From: Bimuria novae-zelandiae CBS 107.79
Taxonomy: Eukaryota > Ascomycota > Dothideomycetes > Pleosporales > Didymosphaeriaceae
Assembly: GCA_010015655.1 (NCBI GenBank)
Contig: ML976660.1
Coordinates: 1,413,872-1,477,871, forward strand
Direction of reading: 5' to 3'
Length of the DNA: 64,000 nt
Shown piece after piece: positions 11,654-25,201 of this stretch (its first letter is position 1; the number at the start of each line of letters is the position of its first letter). Both the position numbers and the translations under genes were made by a program. The notes under the pieces were generated by a model, which saw only the letters and a program-made list of their open reading frames with translations, was not told where the DNA came from and did no database searches.

Positions 11654-11814
11654 TATAAGGGGCTGGATGCTTAAGGAGCCAAAGGTGCCAGAAGAATACT
11701 TATAAATTTAATAGAAAGTCTAAAATTAAGCTTCGAGCGTCGAACTTATATATCTAGGGTTTACATAACTAAGGGTTAAGGATCTAAAGTAATAACTAGG
11801 CGTAGCTTATTATA
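11654..11814 (-). repeat. 3' LTR of Gypsy B
   Basis: 161 bp, more heavily RIPped partner of 18979-19139; shared core GGGGCTGGATGCTTAAGGAG. Confidence 0.85.
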
Positions 11815-11829
11815 TGCCTCCCTTTCCTC

Positions 11830-13880
11830 TATTAAGGGTAAAAAAAAATCTTTACGTCTTATCTTATTTATATAGCTTCGTAATTATTTTATTATCTACT
11901 TATAATCCTCTTATTATTATAAACCACTTACTAGTTCCGTTCTCGCGTATCTAATTTTATATCCTTACTATAAGTAGTTACTATAGTAGTATGTTCGCGC
12001 TAGTGCGTTTACTTATTATTATATATATAAAATTACTTCTTACTTAGCTTCTAGACCTTACTCTTTTAAGCTTTTTTTTTGCTTAACTTTGTGCGCTACA
12101 ACGTCTTACTTTTAACCTAGTTTTCCTTAACTTCGCGACCTATTTCCTTTTACTATTTTAATAAAATCGCTAGCCCTTTATATAATAGCTATATAATAAA
12201 AACGCTTAAGCGTTAAAGGCGTACTACTAACTCTAATAATAAAATAAAGAAAGGCCTGTCTCTATTATAGTTACTTAGCTACTAACTTAAGAAGACTAAG
12301 CTTTTTTAAAATAAAGCTACTATATCTAACGCTAGCGTAATCCTTCTTAGCTAGCTTACTAAAAAGTTTAGTCCTTTTAAAGCTTACGAAGTAAGTTCTA
12401 GACCTTTTTTTATACTTTTTATACTTTTTTCTACCTTTTAACTTGCCTTCTTACTCTTTTAACCTCCTTTTTAGTTCTTTATTAGCCTGGGTGTACGCAC
12501 TTGCTAACTTAACAAGCTTAGCTTTTAGGATCTAATCTTACTACGCGCGATAATTAAGCGCTAGTATATTAACTATATTACTTATAAACGCGTCTATTAG
12601 TAGGTGCTGGCGGGTAAGATAGTGTCTTATAAAGAGTGCTATACCTATAAGCTTACTAGCTACACTAAACAAGTATGCTTTAGTCTAACTTATTTTAGAT
12701 AACTTTAGGGTGTGCTCTACTAACTCCTTCCCCTACCTAGATTTAGCCTGCCCTTAATAAAGTTGGCCGCAAAGAGTTTACTAATATTATAGTTATTAAT
12801 ATAAGATACCTTATAAATAAGATTTTAAGAAGTAGCTAAGAATAGAAGATTTTTTTTATTAATTTTAACGCGTTCTATTCTGCTCGTAAAGTTATTATTA
12901 TTAATTACTATACCTCCTTTAAAAGTAAAACTACTACTACTTCAGGCTTTATTACTTTTTTTAAGGCTATTTAGCTCTTAAAGCGTATCGCCGTCGCGGT
13001 TAAAAAAACTTTTAACCTTTTTTAAATTTATACTACTAACTTTAAAGTATTTTATTAAGAGTGCAAGAACTCTTTTATAAGTTTCTTTTAAATAATAAAG
13101 CTATCTTTTAAGCCTAATATCGTGTAGCTCTCTAGCAAGTTCGTGGTAGTAAATAAGGGCATTATAATAGATAGTCTTTAGATAATAGATAATATCCTCG
13201 CGGGAGCTAATATGCCTACTTAAGCCTACAAGGGCTTACGCTAGTAACTTTAGGCTATTATAATTAGAGAGTGCCTAAATAAGGAGAATAATAGCTTCCC
13301 TAACCCTAGTAGTGTATTAAAGGGTAGAGAAGTAGACCTAAATATTATTAAAAAGGGTTTTACTATTTCTTTAATAGCTAAAAATATTCCTTTTACCTAG
13401 TTTCTCTTTTCTTCTTATTTTAGTTTACTTTTAAAGCTTACTTCTTTCGTAAGGGTTATCCCTTACTACTATAAAAATTATTTAGTCCCCTTATTATCTT
13501 TAGTAATTTTAAGAGTTTTTTAAATTACTTTTTTAGGATTACTTTTTAACTTCTTTTCCTAATACTTAACTTTATCCCCTAATAATATTATTCCTACCCT
13601 TATTTTAAATACCTTTATCTAGCTAGATTTTTTAGCTTAGTAAGACAGGCATCGTAGAGCCTCCTTTAGGTCTTAATAAAAGCTAATTTAGGGGATATTG
13701 TAATAGAATCCTATTAAGAGTTCTTTATTATAATTTTAATATAGCTTAGTAAACTTCTCCTAATAATTTAATATATTAGCTTAGTTAAGGTTCCTATAAG
13801 GTTCCTAAGTTCTTTAAGAGTAGTTTTCTTATTATACTAAATATTCTACCCTCTTACCTCTACGGGACTAGCGTTTTTTT
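11830..13880 (-). pseudogene. extra reading frame downstream of pol in Gypsy B
   Basis: On the minus strand, coding-like sequence continues after the integrase C-terminal region to near the 3' LTR, with stops typical of RIP. The clearest part (about 12050-12660) reads as a basic, lysine- and glutamine-rich protein with a coiled-coil-like heptad stretch (LKAKLVKLASAYTQANKELK near 12480-12540), followed by KGRKKYKKYKKRSRTYF. The position matches that of an env-like third ORF in some LTR elements, but no membrane segments or known domain were seen. It could also be a captured host fragment. Function unknown. Confidence 0.5.
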
Positions 13881-16800
13881 ATATATTAATTATACTATAC
13901 TTCTCTTCCCCCTCTTTTATTATAATTGCTTCGGGCTAGGCATTATTAGTAGTTTAGCTAAAGAGAGAGTTTAACAAGGCTAACTTTAGCCTATTTACGT
14001 AGAACCTTAGGTGCATGTTTAGCGGGACGTCTAGTTTTACTACGTAAGAGTTTATTATCTTCCTTATAGTAAACTTTCCTTACTTTTAGTTAAGCTTCTT
14101 ACTTAGACGTTAGTTTTAAAGGTAGTTTTTATATTTTAGCTACACCTTATCTTCTTTCTTTAAGATTAAAGCGTTTTTACGTTAATAGTTTACTAGGCAC
14201 TCTTATTCTTGTTAAGCTATTATTATTTTTATTTAGGTAAAGTTAAAAACTTTTTTAAACTTTTTTATTATTATCTTCGTAGCCTTCTTTACGTTAGTTT
14301 TAAGCATTAAGGCTAATCTCCGTGCCGTAAAGTTCTTAACTAGTTTAATATTCTAACTATAAAATAAGAAAAATAAGCTAACTCCTATTAATATGGCTTC
14401 TCGCCCTTTAATAGCTATCTAGGCTATAGGAAGCTACTTTATCTAATCGTCTTATTACTAGTTATAGTACGCCTTGAGGTAGGCTTTAAAGATAGAGTTA
14501 ATTTATTCTATCTGCCCGTCTATCTTCGGATGCTTTACTATAGACAGTATTTAGTTAATACCTACTTATTTACAAAGTGTAGTCTAAAATTCGCTCACGA
14601 ATTGTCCCCCACAGTCTAATATAATAGAGGAGGGGAAGAAGTGGTCTACTACCTAGTGTTAAAAAAACACTATTATAATTATAGGTATATTAAAATTTAG
14701 GAGACTAATAAACTTAGGATCCTTACTAAGTTTATTTATAATTATTATAATATTCATGCAGCTATCGCTCTTAGGTAAGGTAATAATAAAGTCTATTATA
14801 ATATTCTTCTATCCTTATTTAGGTCGTAGTAAAGGCTTTAGCAGGCCTTATTTTACTTCCTTTTATAATTTATTTCTTTTAAAAATATTACAGTTCTTAA
14901 TATACTGCCTTACTTAGTTAGATATCTCTAGGAAGAAGTAGTCTTAAGTAAGAATTTTATAAGTATTTTTTTTATCTTAAGTATTTTAAAGCTAGGGAAC
15001 TATACGCGACTACTATTAGCTTTATCTATAAAAGTTTTAATTCTAGTACTTATTATCTTAACCTATAGCTAGGTACCCTTAGTTATCTATACTATATTCT
15101 AAGATACTAATAGATAACTTCTACCTAGGTTCGAACTTCCTAAGTCTGTTCTTAATATAAGCCTTTATCTTAATATACGCACTATCTTTATTGCGTTCTA
15201 CCTCTTATTATATAGTGTTAAAGTCTAGTTTGCGTTGCTTGGCAGGGCTATCGCCTTCTTAAAGGGTTAATATAGGTAGTTTAGGGCGTGTTAGGTGAGC
15301 GAGCACTAGGTCTTTATTTATTTTAATATAATTAGGTTCCTCTATAGTAGTAGGTATTTAAGGGATAAAAGACTTTAAGCTATTTTTTTTAGTAGTCTTC
15401 TAAAGAAGCGTAAAGTGTTTTAACTTTAATTTATTATCTTTACTATCCTTTAGTAGGTTTTAGTCCCTTTAGAAAAAGTCGTTCGCCCTAAAATTTATTA
15501 ACTCTAGTCTATATATAAATATTATATTAATATAGCTAAGTATATCTACTTACTAAACGTGTTGTTCGTCTAACCTTTATTTATTAGCGAAATACGTAAC
15601 GTTCTTATAAATAGTATAGACCGTAAAGTGCTTTACTACTTAATAGATCTAGTCTTATTTATTTACGTATTTAATAACTATAAGTATCTCTTTATTATAA
15701 ATAGCGTAGTTATATTCTGCTAGGCTATTCTTTGCTAAGAAGTAAGCTACTAGGCGTAGAATCCTATTATTATTATACTAGGAGAAGTATCCCTTAGTTA
15801 ACTAGCTAAAGGCGTTTACTTCTAGTACTAATTCTTATTTAGGATTAAAGTAGGCTAGCGTAAGGTCCGTATAGAACGCTATCTTTAGGAAGTTAAATAC
15901 GTGCTACTACTTTTATCTCTAGATAAATTCTGCTCCTTTACTAGTAAGCTTTATAAAGGGGCTTACTATGCTAGAAAAGTCTTATATAAATTTTTAATAA
16001 AAGTTTATAAAGCCTATAAAGCTTTAAACTTTTTTTTACTAAAGTTAGTAGCTTTTATTTCTAAATTACTTAAATTTTATTTAGGTCTATGCTTACGCCC
16101 TTGCTAACTTTTATAATAAATTTAAGGTACTTGGTCTTTTTCACGTAGAACTTAAATTTCTTAATATCTAAGTATAGTCCTACGGCTCTTAACTTTTAAA
16201 TTATAGTACGTACTTTCTTTTTGTAGTCTTTTTAGCTGCTACTAGAGAAGATAAGAACGTTATTTATATATATTAAGTAGTAGTTATTAAGGTGCTCCTT
16301 TAGTACCTAGTTAATATACTACTAGAACGTACTTAGCGCGTTAGCTAGGCTAAAAGAAACTACTAGCTACTTATAAAGACTAAATTAGGTTCTAAACGCC
16401 GTTTTCTATTCCTCGCCTTTTACTATCTAAAGCTTATAGAAGGCTTAAATTATATTAAGTTTACTAAACTATTTAGTCTTCGCGAGGAGCTAAAGGGTTT
16501 TACTAATTAATAGTAGAAGATACTAGTCCTTCTTTAAAATAGTATTTAAGGCTTAATAATTAACGTAGAAGCGTAGTCCTTTGCTAAATTTCTTAGTAAA
16601 TAATATTAGGGCGGCGGCGCTAGACTTACTTACTTAAATAAAACCTTTATTTAAGTACTTAATAAGCTCTTTTTAAAGGACAAGGAACTCTTCGCGAGAC
16701 ATATTAAATAGAGGGCTATAGGGGATCTTTAGGGTTTTAATATCTTTTTCCACGAGAGGGATAAAAAGATCCACTCTAGGTCTATAGTGTAGAGGGAGCT

Positions 16801-18960
16801 TGTTAGCTTATTCCCTATAAAAGATACGCTATAAGTCCTTAAAAGCTTTAAGTAGTAACTCCTATAGGTTTACTTTTAGCTTACGGGTTAACGCCTTCTA
16901 TATATCCTTTATTAATATAAAAAATACCTTAGCCCCGTTTCCTAGGCATTAATTATGCTAATCTAGGGCTATAAAGGCTGTAGCTAATACCCCTTAGGGC
17001 TTTATTAATAGATTTTTACCTTTTTAATTACGAATGTAGGTGCCTAAACTTTTAATCTAAATTAATTTCTTCGCTAGGGCTAGTTTAACCCTATTCTTTT
17101 TTATTTAGATTAGGCTAAGGATTAGGTTGTATAACCCGTCGTTAGGTAATATATATAACTATATTAATTTTATATAGCTATTAATATTTACTTCTAATTA
17201 GACTACTTTGCGTATAAAGAGTCGCATGCCTCTAATACTAATAACCTTTTATAAATAAGGTAGGTTTTTGCGCTGTAGGTGGGCTTTATTTATAAATTTT
17301 TCTAATATAAATTTAAAGATTAAATAACCTAAATGAATTATTATTAATGTAAACATAATATTATTAATAAGCAAATATACTATTACTAGTATTAAGGCTA
17401 GCTATAGCCTTTAAATGTTATTAAAACTTATCTTTTACCCTTTTCCTACTTTTGCCTCCTAGCGGTGACTATTACTAAGAGGACCTAGTTTTCTAAATCA
17501 GTAGAAGCTATATTAAACTTTTTATTAAAGAATCCCTTAATAGCAGGTGTAGTAGCGCGAACTTCTGCTAGTTTTATTATAAGTAAAAGTTTATAATACT
17601 TTACGCGATGTCCTGTATCTTTATAATAAAAATAGGAACTATTCTTCTTACGGGTTTTTATTACCTCGCGCGACACCTACGTGGCTTATTTTTAGGTATT
17701 GCTAGACCTGTATCCCGTGGCTCTGTCTATTACTTAGTGTCTTTTATCTTGGCTTTGTCGGCCGGACATCCTTTTAGGGTTAGCTTAAGTAGGTTCCTAA
17801 TCTATTTTGTCTGGCGCCCTGTTCTTGGCAGAAAACTTTAGTAGCTATAATATATTTTAGAAAAGGTTTTTTTTTATTTTATTAACTCTCTTCTAGACCC
17901 CTTATAGGTCCCAATTATTATTTATATTTACTATAATTATTTAGTTCTATAAGTCCTTATAAAGGCTCTAAAAATATAAATTTTTTAAGATCTCTTAACT
18001 ATGCTTCTTAGCTTTTATAGTATAATTATTAAAGTTAAGATTAAAATTATAAAGCTTCTAGTTCTTTTATTATATTATAAGTAAGCGGTAACGCGCAATT
18101 TCTTTTACTAAGTAATTATAAAAGTTATAGTCTAATAGCTTCTAAAGGTTAGCTTTAGTGTACCCTAGGCAATAGTTTAGGTAAATAATTCCTACTATTA
18201 CTACACGTCCTGTTAATTAATTAATAATATATTTAGGTATATTTTTAAGGTAGTTCTTACCCTCCAAGAGCTTATATCGTATTACTATTCTAAAGTAGTA
18301 GTAATTCTGTTATTTACTATTAAAGTAAGCTAAGTTAAAAAATTTAGGGCGGTAGCTTCTTCCTTAGTTTAAGATAAGCTCTGCTATTAATCTCTTTAGT
18401 AGCTTTATTTATTAGTCTACTTTTAATAGCTAATTCTTATCTCCCGTCTTTTAGGAGTATTATTATATTATTAAGGGTTTTTAGTGCTTTTTTACTATTT
18501 CTTTAATTAGTTCTCTTACTTCTTATAGTAGAGTCTAAAAGGTGTTTTAGAAGTTAACAAGTGCTTTAATCTTGCTTAAAAATTATTATATTTTATTCTT
18601 ATTAACTCCTAATACCTAGAGTTTAATTATAAATAAGGAGGCTATTCTTTTATTTTCCTAGCTATTACTTCTTTATAAGCTAATAGCTTGCTGCGCATAA
18701 TCGTTTGCGCTAAAACGTAGACCTTTAGTAAAAGATCTTATTCTTATTTCTATAACTTCTTTATTTAGTAAAGATAGTCTTACTAGCGTTAAGTATCTAT
18801 TAGGACTCCTTTTTAATTACTTGCTAAAGAGGGTTCTATCTCTTTACAGGTCTAGGCGTTACCTTTATAGTATTTATCTACGTAAGTCCTTTAACTTTAT
18901 GTGCTGCTTTATAGCTTTAGTTTATAATTATATTTAAAATCTACTTGTCCCGCGATAGGT
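13880..18960 (-). pseudogene. Gypsy B gag-pol, RIP-broken
   Basis: Read right to left. Gag ends with a zinc knuckle remnant (YFYYKDTGHRVKYYKL at about 17590-17640, cysteines now tyrosine). The RT catalytic motif YINNVLIFS lies at about 16235-16265 (YIDD with both D to N). The RNase H start (ELVLEVNAFS, D to N) is near 15790-15830. In integrase, LDCGGQFVSEF is near 14600 and HPKIDGQIE near 14510-14530. An MHLRFYVNRLKLAL segment near 13980-14020 matches the conserved 'FHVSxLK' region after integrase. Order gag-PR-RT-RH-IN, hence Ty3/Gypsy. Not functional. Confidence 0.75.
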
Positions 18961-18978
18961 AAAAGTAATTAAATTTAA

Positions 18979-19139
18979 TATAAGGGGCTAGGTGCTTAAG
19001 GAGCTAAAGGTGCTAGAAGAATACTTATAAATTTAATAAAAAGTCTAAAGTTAAGCTTTAGGCGTCGAACTTATATATCTGGGATTCGCATAACCGAAGG
19101 TTAAGGATCCGAGACAACAACTGGGCGTAGCCCATTACA
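18979..19139 (-). repeat. 5' LTR of Gypsy B
   Basis: 161 bp, less mutated than the left LTR. It ends (plus strand) GTAGCCCATTACA and is followed by the TAATC target copy. Confidence 0.85.
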
Positions 19140-19144
19140 TAATC

Positions 19145-19373
19145 TTTCTAATTTAGTATTATTTTTAAATAATTTAGTAGAGGAATCTCCTCTAGCTTAT
19201 ACCTCCAATTATTATACTAAATATAATTTATGTACTTTAAGTATAATAATAATAATTAATAGGGTAGTTACTTCTTAGCGTAGTATAAATAGGTAACTAT
19301 AATAAATACGTAATTTTTCTTACAATAATTAGCTTGTGAATAACAGTATTAGGTAGATTAAAAAAGTAGCTTT
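19145..19373 (+). other. 3' non-coding region of Gypsy A copy 1
   Basis: AT-rich sequence matching the reverse complement of about 36540-36790 in copy 2 (for example GAGGAATCTCCTCTAGC and GTGAATAACAGTATTAGGTA). It lies between the insertions of Gypsy B and Copia C and ends at the ATAAG target site of Copia C. Confidence 0.7.
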
Positions 19374-19378
19374 ATAAG

Positions 19379-19578
19379 TGTCGGTATACACATATCCCAT
19401 CGCCTGAGGCTGCTTGATGCTGCCCAACGTACCGCCTCGATCCTACTTCGGTCCGACTCGCACCGAGCCCATGTATACCTTCGTAGCACCCACGTTCATA
19501 GATAGAATATACTAATAGCAATATACAAAACATTCGTTACTGTTATTACCCGTACGATCGTATAAAGGCCTACTAACA
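19379..19578 (+). repeat. 5' LTR of Copia C
   Basis: 200 bp, begins TGTCGGTATACAC and ends CCTACTAACA. The central 100 bp are GC-balanced and identical in the other LTR. Confidence 0.9.
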
Positions 19579-19890
19579 CTAATTAGTGATTGCATGGTAG
19601 TTATAAACAGTTAGGTTAGAAGAGACAGATCCTGTAGCCCCGCGCGTTCTCTAGTTATCTATATTAGCAACGGAGTTATCTATGCTAAGTTTACTATTAG
19701 CTATATTAGGCGTTTTATCTAGCTTAAGACTAACTATTCCAGCCGTATTAGAGCGTTCTAAGACGCAGTCTATACACGCACTAACCCTTATTTAGTCGCG
19801 CTTAACCCGTGTATAATCTAAGACCACCAACGAGTCCCTAGCGAATATAGCCAGCACAATACGCGTTAACAATAATAAATAGTAAAAGAA

Positions 19891-22800
19891 ATGGCTAGTA
19901 GCAAGAGAGGCTATACGCTTACACGAAAGGAGTTGCTAGGAACTACTAATCTAAAGGTAAGAGAGTAGCGTTATATTAATCTAAAGATCTAGGATAATAA
20001 GATCGTAGCCCTAGACAATAAAATAAACGTAACTATAGCAACAACGTACATCGCGCGTGTAATCGCGGACTACACAGATTAGCCTATAGTAGATGCAGAG
20101 CTCTTTGGTGAGTTCTGTTAGGACTTTAAAGGATAGAATAAAGCCATGTTCCAGCGTGCGCATATAGTATACACTAAGGAACTAAAGCGGATTCTCTACT
20201 TTAAGGGCGTGTACACTAGTCGTGTTAACATGTTGCTAAGCGAAGCCGTAGCTAAATTACTATATATAGAGGATTGCTTAAAATAGCTAGATAATTAGTT
20301 CTAATTTACTACCTTTAATAAGCGGTTAGCCGCGTATATGCTACAAGAGCGGATAATACTAAGATAACATACTATGGGATTAGTATAACCTACGAACGTA
20401 GGAACAGTAGGTTAAACCTAGAGCTAAACCTCTATAAGGGTAGGAGACCAGGACGTAGAGGATTAAAGAACCTATGCTTAAGATAAGACACGCATCTAGT
20501 ATTAAGCTAGTTAATAATTAGATTAAGGATAATAACTTATAAAACTACTTATAGAAATAATTAAATAGACACTACGGGCGGACTAGCGACAGCAAAGTTA
20601 ATAACCTCCTTTTTTATATAATAACTTTAATAGATTCCGCGAATACACACTAGCATACCTACAACATCTAAAGGGATAAAGCGTCCCTCTAATTATGCCC
20701 TCAGATGACATAGACCCGTACAGGGCAATTCCCCTAATCGAGTTTAGCAACGAGAAACTGGATCTAAAGATAATTAATGTCTTTACTAAGATGTGGGACC
20801 GTGAGAAGAAGTACATAGGGAAGCCGTACAACCTCCTAGATAATAAGCTAAAGATTTTTTATAGTATCTGCTATTACGTAGACATCTAACTAGACTAATT
20901 CTATATAGTCTTTTCGCGGATCCTGGAAGGCCGTGCACAGGAGTATTACCTCTACTTTATTAATTAGTAGACGGATACATTCCTAACTATATACATAAAG
21001 CTAAAGAACCACTTCGACATAGATATTAATTATAGCTACTACTACGCGGACTAGATAACGATATCTTTTATTAAAGTCTGCAAGGAGAACCCTAACAAGA
21101 CACCCTATAAGGTCCTTAACATTATGCTAGACAAGCTCTAGTTATGTTAGAGGGCTCTTAGCTAGTAGTACATGGGAGAATATACGCTCCGGACGACTGT
21201 GATTACAGCATGCTAGGGCGTTAAAGAGTTTGCGATGGCGCTCTACAGGTTATCCTTAGAGTGTAAGGTCCTGTTTAGAGATCTACGATCTTCGATCGAA
21301 AACTTGCTTGCTATAACTACCTCTGTCAACTTTACTAAGATAGACTATAATAACTAGCACTACTTAGACCGTTAATATACTATTAATAGCTCTAAAAGAA
21401 CGTAAGAGGATTATAACTTATAGAGTGCACGAGGCAAGTTTATTAGTAGACGTGGCTAACCTTAGTAGCGTTCTGGAGACAACTTGCGGACTAACACACG
21501 AAGCGATAAGAAGTGCTATATCTATAGTAAGACAGGCTATTGGTCTACGAACCATACGCTTGAGGAAAGAAGGCGATCTAAAGTATAGTATATTATATAC
21601 TATAATATTATAGGTAAGTAAATAAAATTTATAATATTTCTTGTTGCGTACGAAGGGGAAGAAGTTAACTAGTTTTTTAAAGAGGAGTAAGAGGAAGAGG
21701 AAGAGGAAGAGGACTAGAGACTAGTAGTTAAGTACCTTATAGATTAGGCTTTTATGCACCAGGTAACCGGAGATAACGTCTATAGGTATAAGGAACCTAT
21801 AACGCCAGTAACGCAGTTCCTTATTAAGGACTACTACTTACGAGTTACGTACTAGGGTATTCTCCCTGACACTGGTGCCTCCAACGTATTAATAGCTGGA
21901 AAGGAGCAATTTTAGGCGCTCTAAACTAAGGATCCTATAGTAACTTTGGACACGTCTACTACTAGAAACGTATTAGTTTAATTTAGTAAAGGAAGTATTA
22001 CTATATTAATTAGAACTACGCACGTGCGTATAGAGATTAGAAAGATTAAATTTAAAGTCTTAAATATACTAACCCTATTTTTCTTCTATCTTAAAGACAT
22101 GGATTGGTTGCACGTATACTTTAATAATACTATAGATTAGCTAGTACAAGGGAAAGCAACCTTCCCAGTAATTCGTAAATAGGGACATTCGTGGTTCCAC
22201 CTAAGTAAGGCAGAGCACGCGCGGGTATTTCTTATAGAAACTAAGCTCCAACGTCTATATTAGAGGTTTAGGCACTCGGCTGTCGAACGGCTAATATAAC
22301 TACTTAAACATGCAGGGCATAACGACGTAGATAAATAGCTACTCCGCGAGATCTAAAAGTTATACTACTACTACTAAGCACACGATTAAGCGCCATAATA
22401 ATTTAAATTCTAGCTAAAAGATAACTAGGAATTTAACTTTAAGATTTTTATAAACGTAATATACCTAAGTGGGAAGCTAGTGCTTTACGTAATTAATTTA
22501 GCTACGACCTTTAATAGCGCTTAATTTCTACGATCTATAAGTGCGAAAGACACCTAGGAGGCAATCTATTTACTATAAATTAATACGTACTAAAGGCCGC
22601 TAGACATTATTACCTATAACGCAGGTACCAACTTCGCATCTATTAAGTTTAGATCTAAGGCAAAGATTATAGGAATTACCTATAAATAGGTGCTAGTAGA
22701 GGCTTACTAGTCTATTAGTAAGGTAAAAAAGTACTATGCACCTCTTAGACGCGCGTATAAGATTATAAGGACAGAGCTTAACTCTAGCACTAGCGACGTT

Positions 22801-24980
22801 GTAGTGCTATAAATAGTAGTTAAGGCCGTTAACGATACTGCTGGCCTAGACGGACTTGTACCTACGCTGCTCGTCTTCGGCGTATACCCTCAGGTATCTA
22901 TAGACTTGCCACTATTACTATTGACAATACGTCGCGCTAAAGCAATCTAGAAAGCGATAAAGGCGCTGCGGAGGGCCATAGTAAAACGTGCAGTAAGTAA
23001 CGCACTTAACACTAGGAATAGGCTAAATATAAATAAGTTACTCTTATTACCTCTATAAAGTAAGGTAATAGTATAGCGTGAGAAGAATGGATGGCAAGGG
23101 CCGTATAAGGTTATTAATATAAAGGATCACGATGTTACTATAAACATAGTTAATAGCCTAATAACGTTCCGATCCACAGTTATAAAACCTTACTACTAAG
23201 ACACGACTATAGACGTGATTCTAGCCGCAGATAAAGGGGAAAGACTAATTACTACTAAATAGTAGCTACTAGTAGCTATATAGCTAACCTAGCCACGTAA
23301 GCGGGGCCGCCTGCCTAAATCTAAGAACAAGCGTACAGTGCAATACCTAACGAGGAAGGAGGAGGACAATTACGCCCTAGCCGTTAAGCTACGTAATAAT
23401 AGCGTGATTAACACCCCAGGCGCCCCTTTTAAAGCATCTAACTAGAAAGAGATTAATAACCTTATTAGCCGTAGAGTATTTAGTTTTAAGCTATTTAACC
23501 TAACTATATATAATAGGTATTATATCTTTAAGTCGCGCATAGTTCGCGAAGTTAAAGGCAAGACTATAGTCCTGTACAAGAAATTACGACTTATTATTTA
23601 AGGCTATAATAATAAGGGTAAATACAAAATCCTGACGTAGTTGCTAACTATCTAACGAGCTAGTTAGCGCTTAATACTAGCCCTAGCACCCGCATTGCTC
23701 ACTGAAGGCATGTCTATAAAACTACGCGATATTACACAGGCATACCTATAGGCATAAACTAAGCTGTTCCGCACGATTTTAGCGCACTTGCCTAAGGAGC
23801 TTATAATAAAGTATCCTAAGGGTACGATTATTCGCGTGATTAAGCTACTATATAGAATTGCAAAGGCAGGAGTTTACTAGTTTACTACGTACTAAGGACA
23901 CTACTGCAAAGAGCTCGACATGGCTACATCTACGTATAATCTATGCCTCTTAATCACGAACGGAGAACTAGAAACGTTTAGTATAGTAGGTCTATAAATA
24001 GACAATACACTTGCAATTGTAACACCTATATTCTTTAGCGTAGAGGACGCCGCGCTTTAGAAAGCTAACTTCTAAGCTAAGCTAAAGGAGAGACTATCTA
24101 AAGAGGTACTACTAGAGTTTAATAGATACACCCTTACGTTACGTAGAGACGCTATTTAACTAACGCAGAAGGGGCAAGGAGCTAAAATTAATACTATTAA
24201 TCTAAAGGTAGTAGACTAAGTATAGAGGTATATAGAGCAGCGCGCGCGCGGCGCGTATATTACTTTTATTTACTAACCTAAAGTATCTTTTAACCTTTCT
24301 ATAGCTGCGCAAATACAGCAACCTGCGGACACGGACTATAGGAAACTTAACTATTAACTAAAGTAGCAAGCTAAGAACTTGTAGCAAGGATTATAGTATA
24401 TTCCCCTTAATCTTGCTATAGCTAAATTAATAGTATTTACGGATGGTTCTTTCGTAAATAACTAAGACCTTAGCTTATAGCTAGGGTACCTACTTGTCCT
24501 TGTTAATAAGTCTGGTAGACAAGATAATACGTTCGATATACGTAGCAACGTAATCTATTAGAGTTTAACTAAATGCAAACGCGTTACTAGAAGCGTCTTA
24601 GTATTAGAGATATATAGCATAGTTAGCGGCGTTAATATCGCTGTCGCTATCTTAATAATACTTAAGATAATTACAGAACGCCTAGGTCTACCGTCGATCC
24701 CACTTGTTGTATGTACAGACTTATACTCACTGTATAAGTGCCTCGTCAAACTTGGCACCACGAATGAGAAGCGCCTAATAATCGACATCATGGCACTCCG
24801 CTAGTCGTACGAGCGCCGTGAGATCGCGGAGATCTAATAGATTAATAGTAAAGATAACCCTGCGAACGCACTTACAAAAGCCACGCTAAATCGCGCACTT
24901 AAATAATTTATTAATAGTAATATGCTATTAATACGAGTAGAGGGATCTATGCAGCGACCTATAGAATAGTGTGCTACGAT
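19891..24980 (+). pseudogene. Copia C gag-pol, RIP-broken
   Basis: A candidate start ATG at 19891 opens the gag region (MASSKRGYTLTRKEL). Protease active site DTGA is at 21868-21879. The integrase zinc finger remnant (FRHSAVERL...LKHAGHNDVD, cysteines replaced) is at about 22260-22400, with the core around 22440-22700 (TYNAGTNF in place of the usual TDxGxNF). The RT reads KLRDITQAYLQ at about 23720-23760. Its active site is GLQIDNTL at 23989-24012, where the usual Copia YVDD is represented by a QTDD-like motif. RNase H begins VFTDGSF at about 24433-24453 and ends near 24880. The fungal Copia group with this RT/RNase H pattern is known to me from other ascomycetes. Inactive. Confidence 0.75.
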
Positions 24981-24996
24981 AACAAAAGGTTGCCAG

Positions 24997-25196
24997 TGTC
25001 AGTATATATATATCCTATCGCCTGAGGCTACTTGATGCTGCCCAACGTACCGCCTCGATCCTACTTCGGTCCGACTCGCACCGAGCCCATGTATACCTTC
25101 GTAGCACCCACGTTCATAGATAGAATATACCAATAGCAATATACAAGACATTCGTTACTGTTATCACCCGTACGATCGTACAAAGGCCTACCAACA
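24997..25196 (+). repeat. 3' LTR of Copia C
   Basis: 200 bp, begins TGTCAGTATATAT and ends CCTACCAACA, directly followed by the ATAAG target copy. Confidence 0.9.
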
Positions 25197-25201
25197 ATAA
25201 G

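Larger units (their letters stand above)
11654..19139 (-). mobile_element. Ty3/Gypsy element B, RIP-degraded, inserted in Gypsy A
   Basis: A 7,486-bp LTR retrotransposon bounded by TAATC target duplications (11649-11653 and 19140-19144). LTRs of 161 bp are at 11654-11814 and 18979-19139. The minus orientation follows from the purine-rich tract next to the left LTR (reverse complement of 11815-11840, AGAGGAAAGGGAGGCA) and from gag and pol read right to left. The minus-strand LTR begins TGTAATGGGC and ends CCCTTATA (CA changed to TA). Two kilobases between pol and the 3' LTR hold an extra degraded reading frame. Confidence 0.85.
19379..25196 (+). mobile_element. Copia element C, RIP-degraded, inserted in Gypsy A
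   Basis: A 5,818-bp LTR element with 200-bp LTRs (19379-19578 and 24997-25196) and ATAAG target duplications (19374-19378 and 25197-25201). The domain order protease, integrase, RT, RNase H identifies it as Copia type. The two LTRs differ at 10 of 200 sites, all C/T or G/A, so divergence is explained by RIP alone. It is related to Copia D at 27640-33720. Confidence 0.9.
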
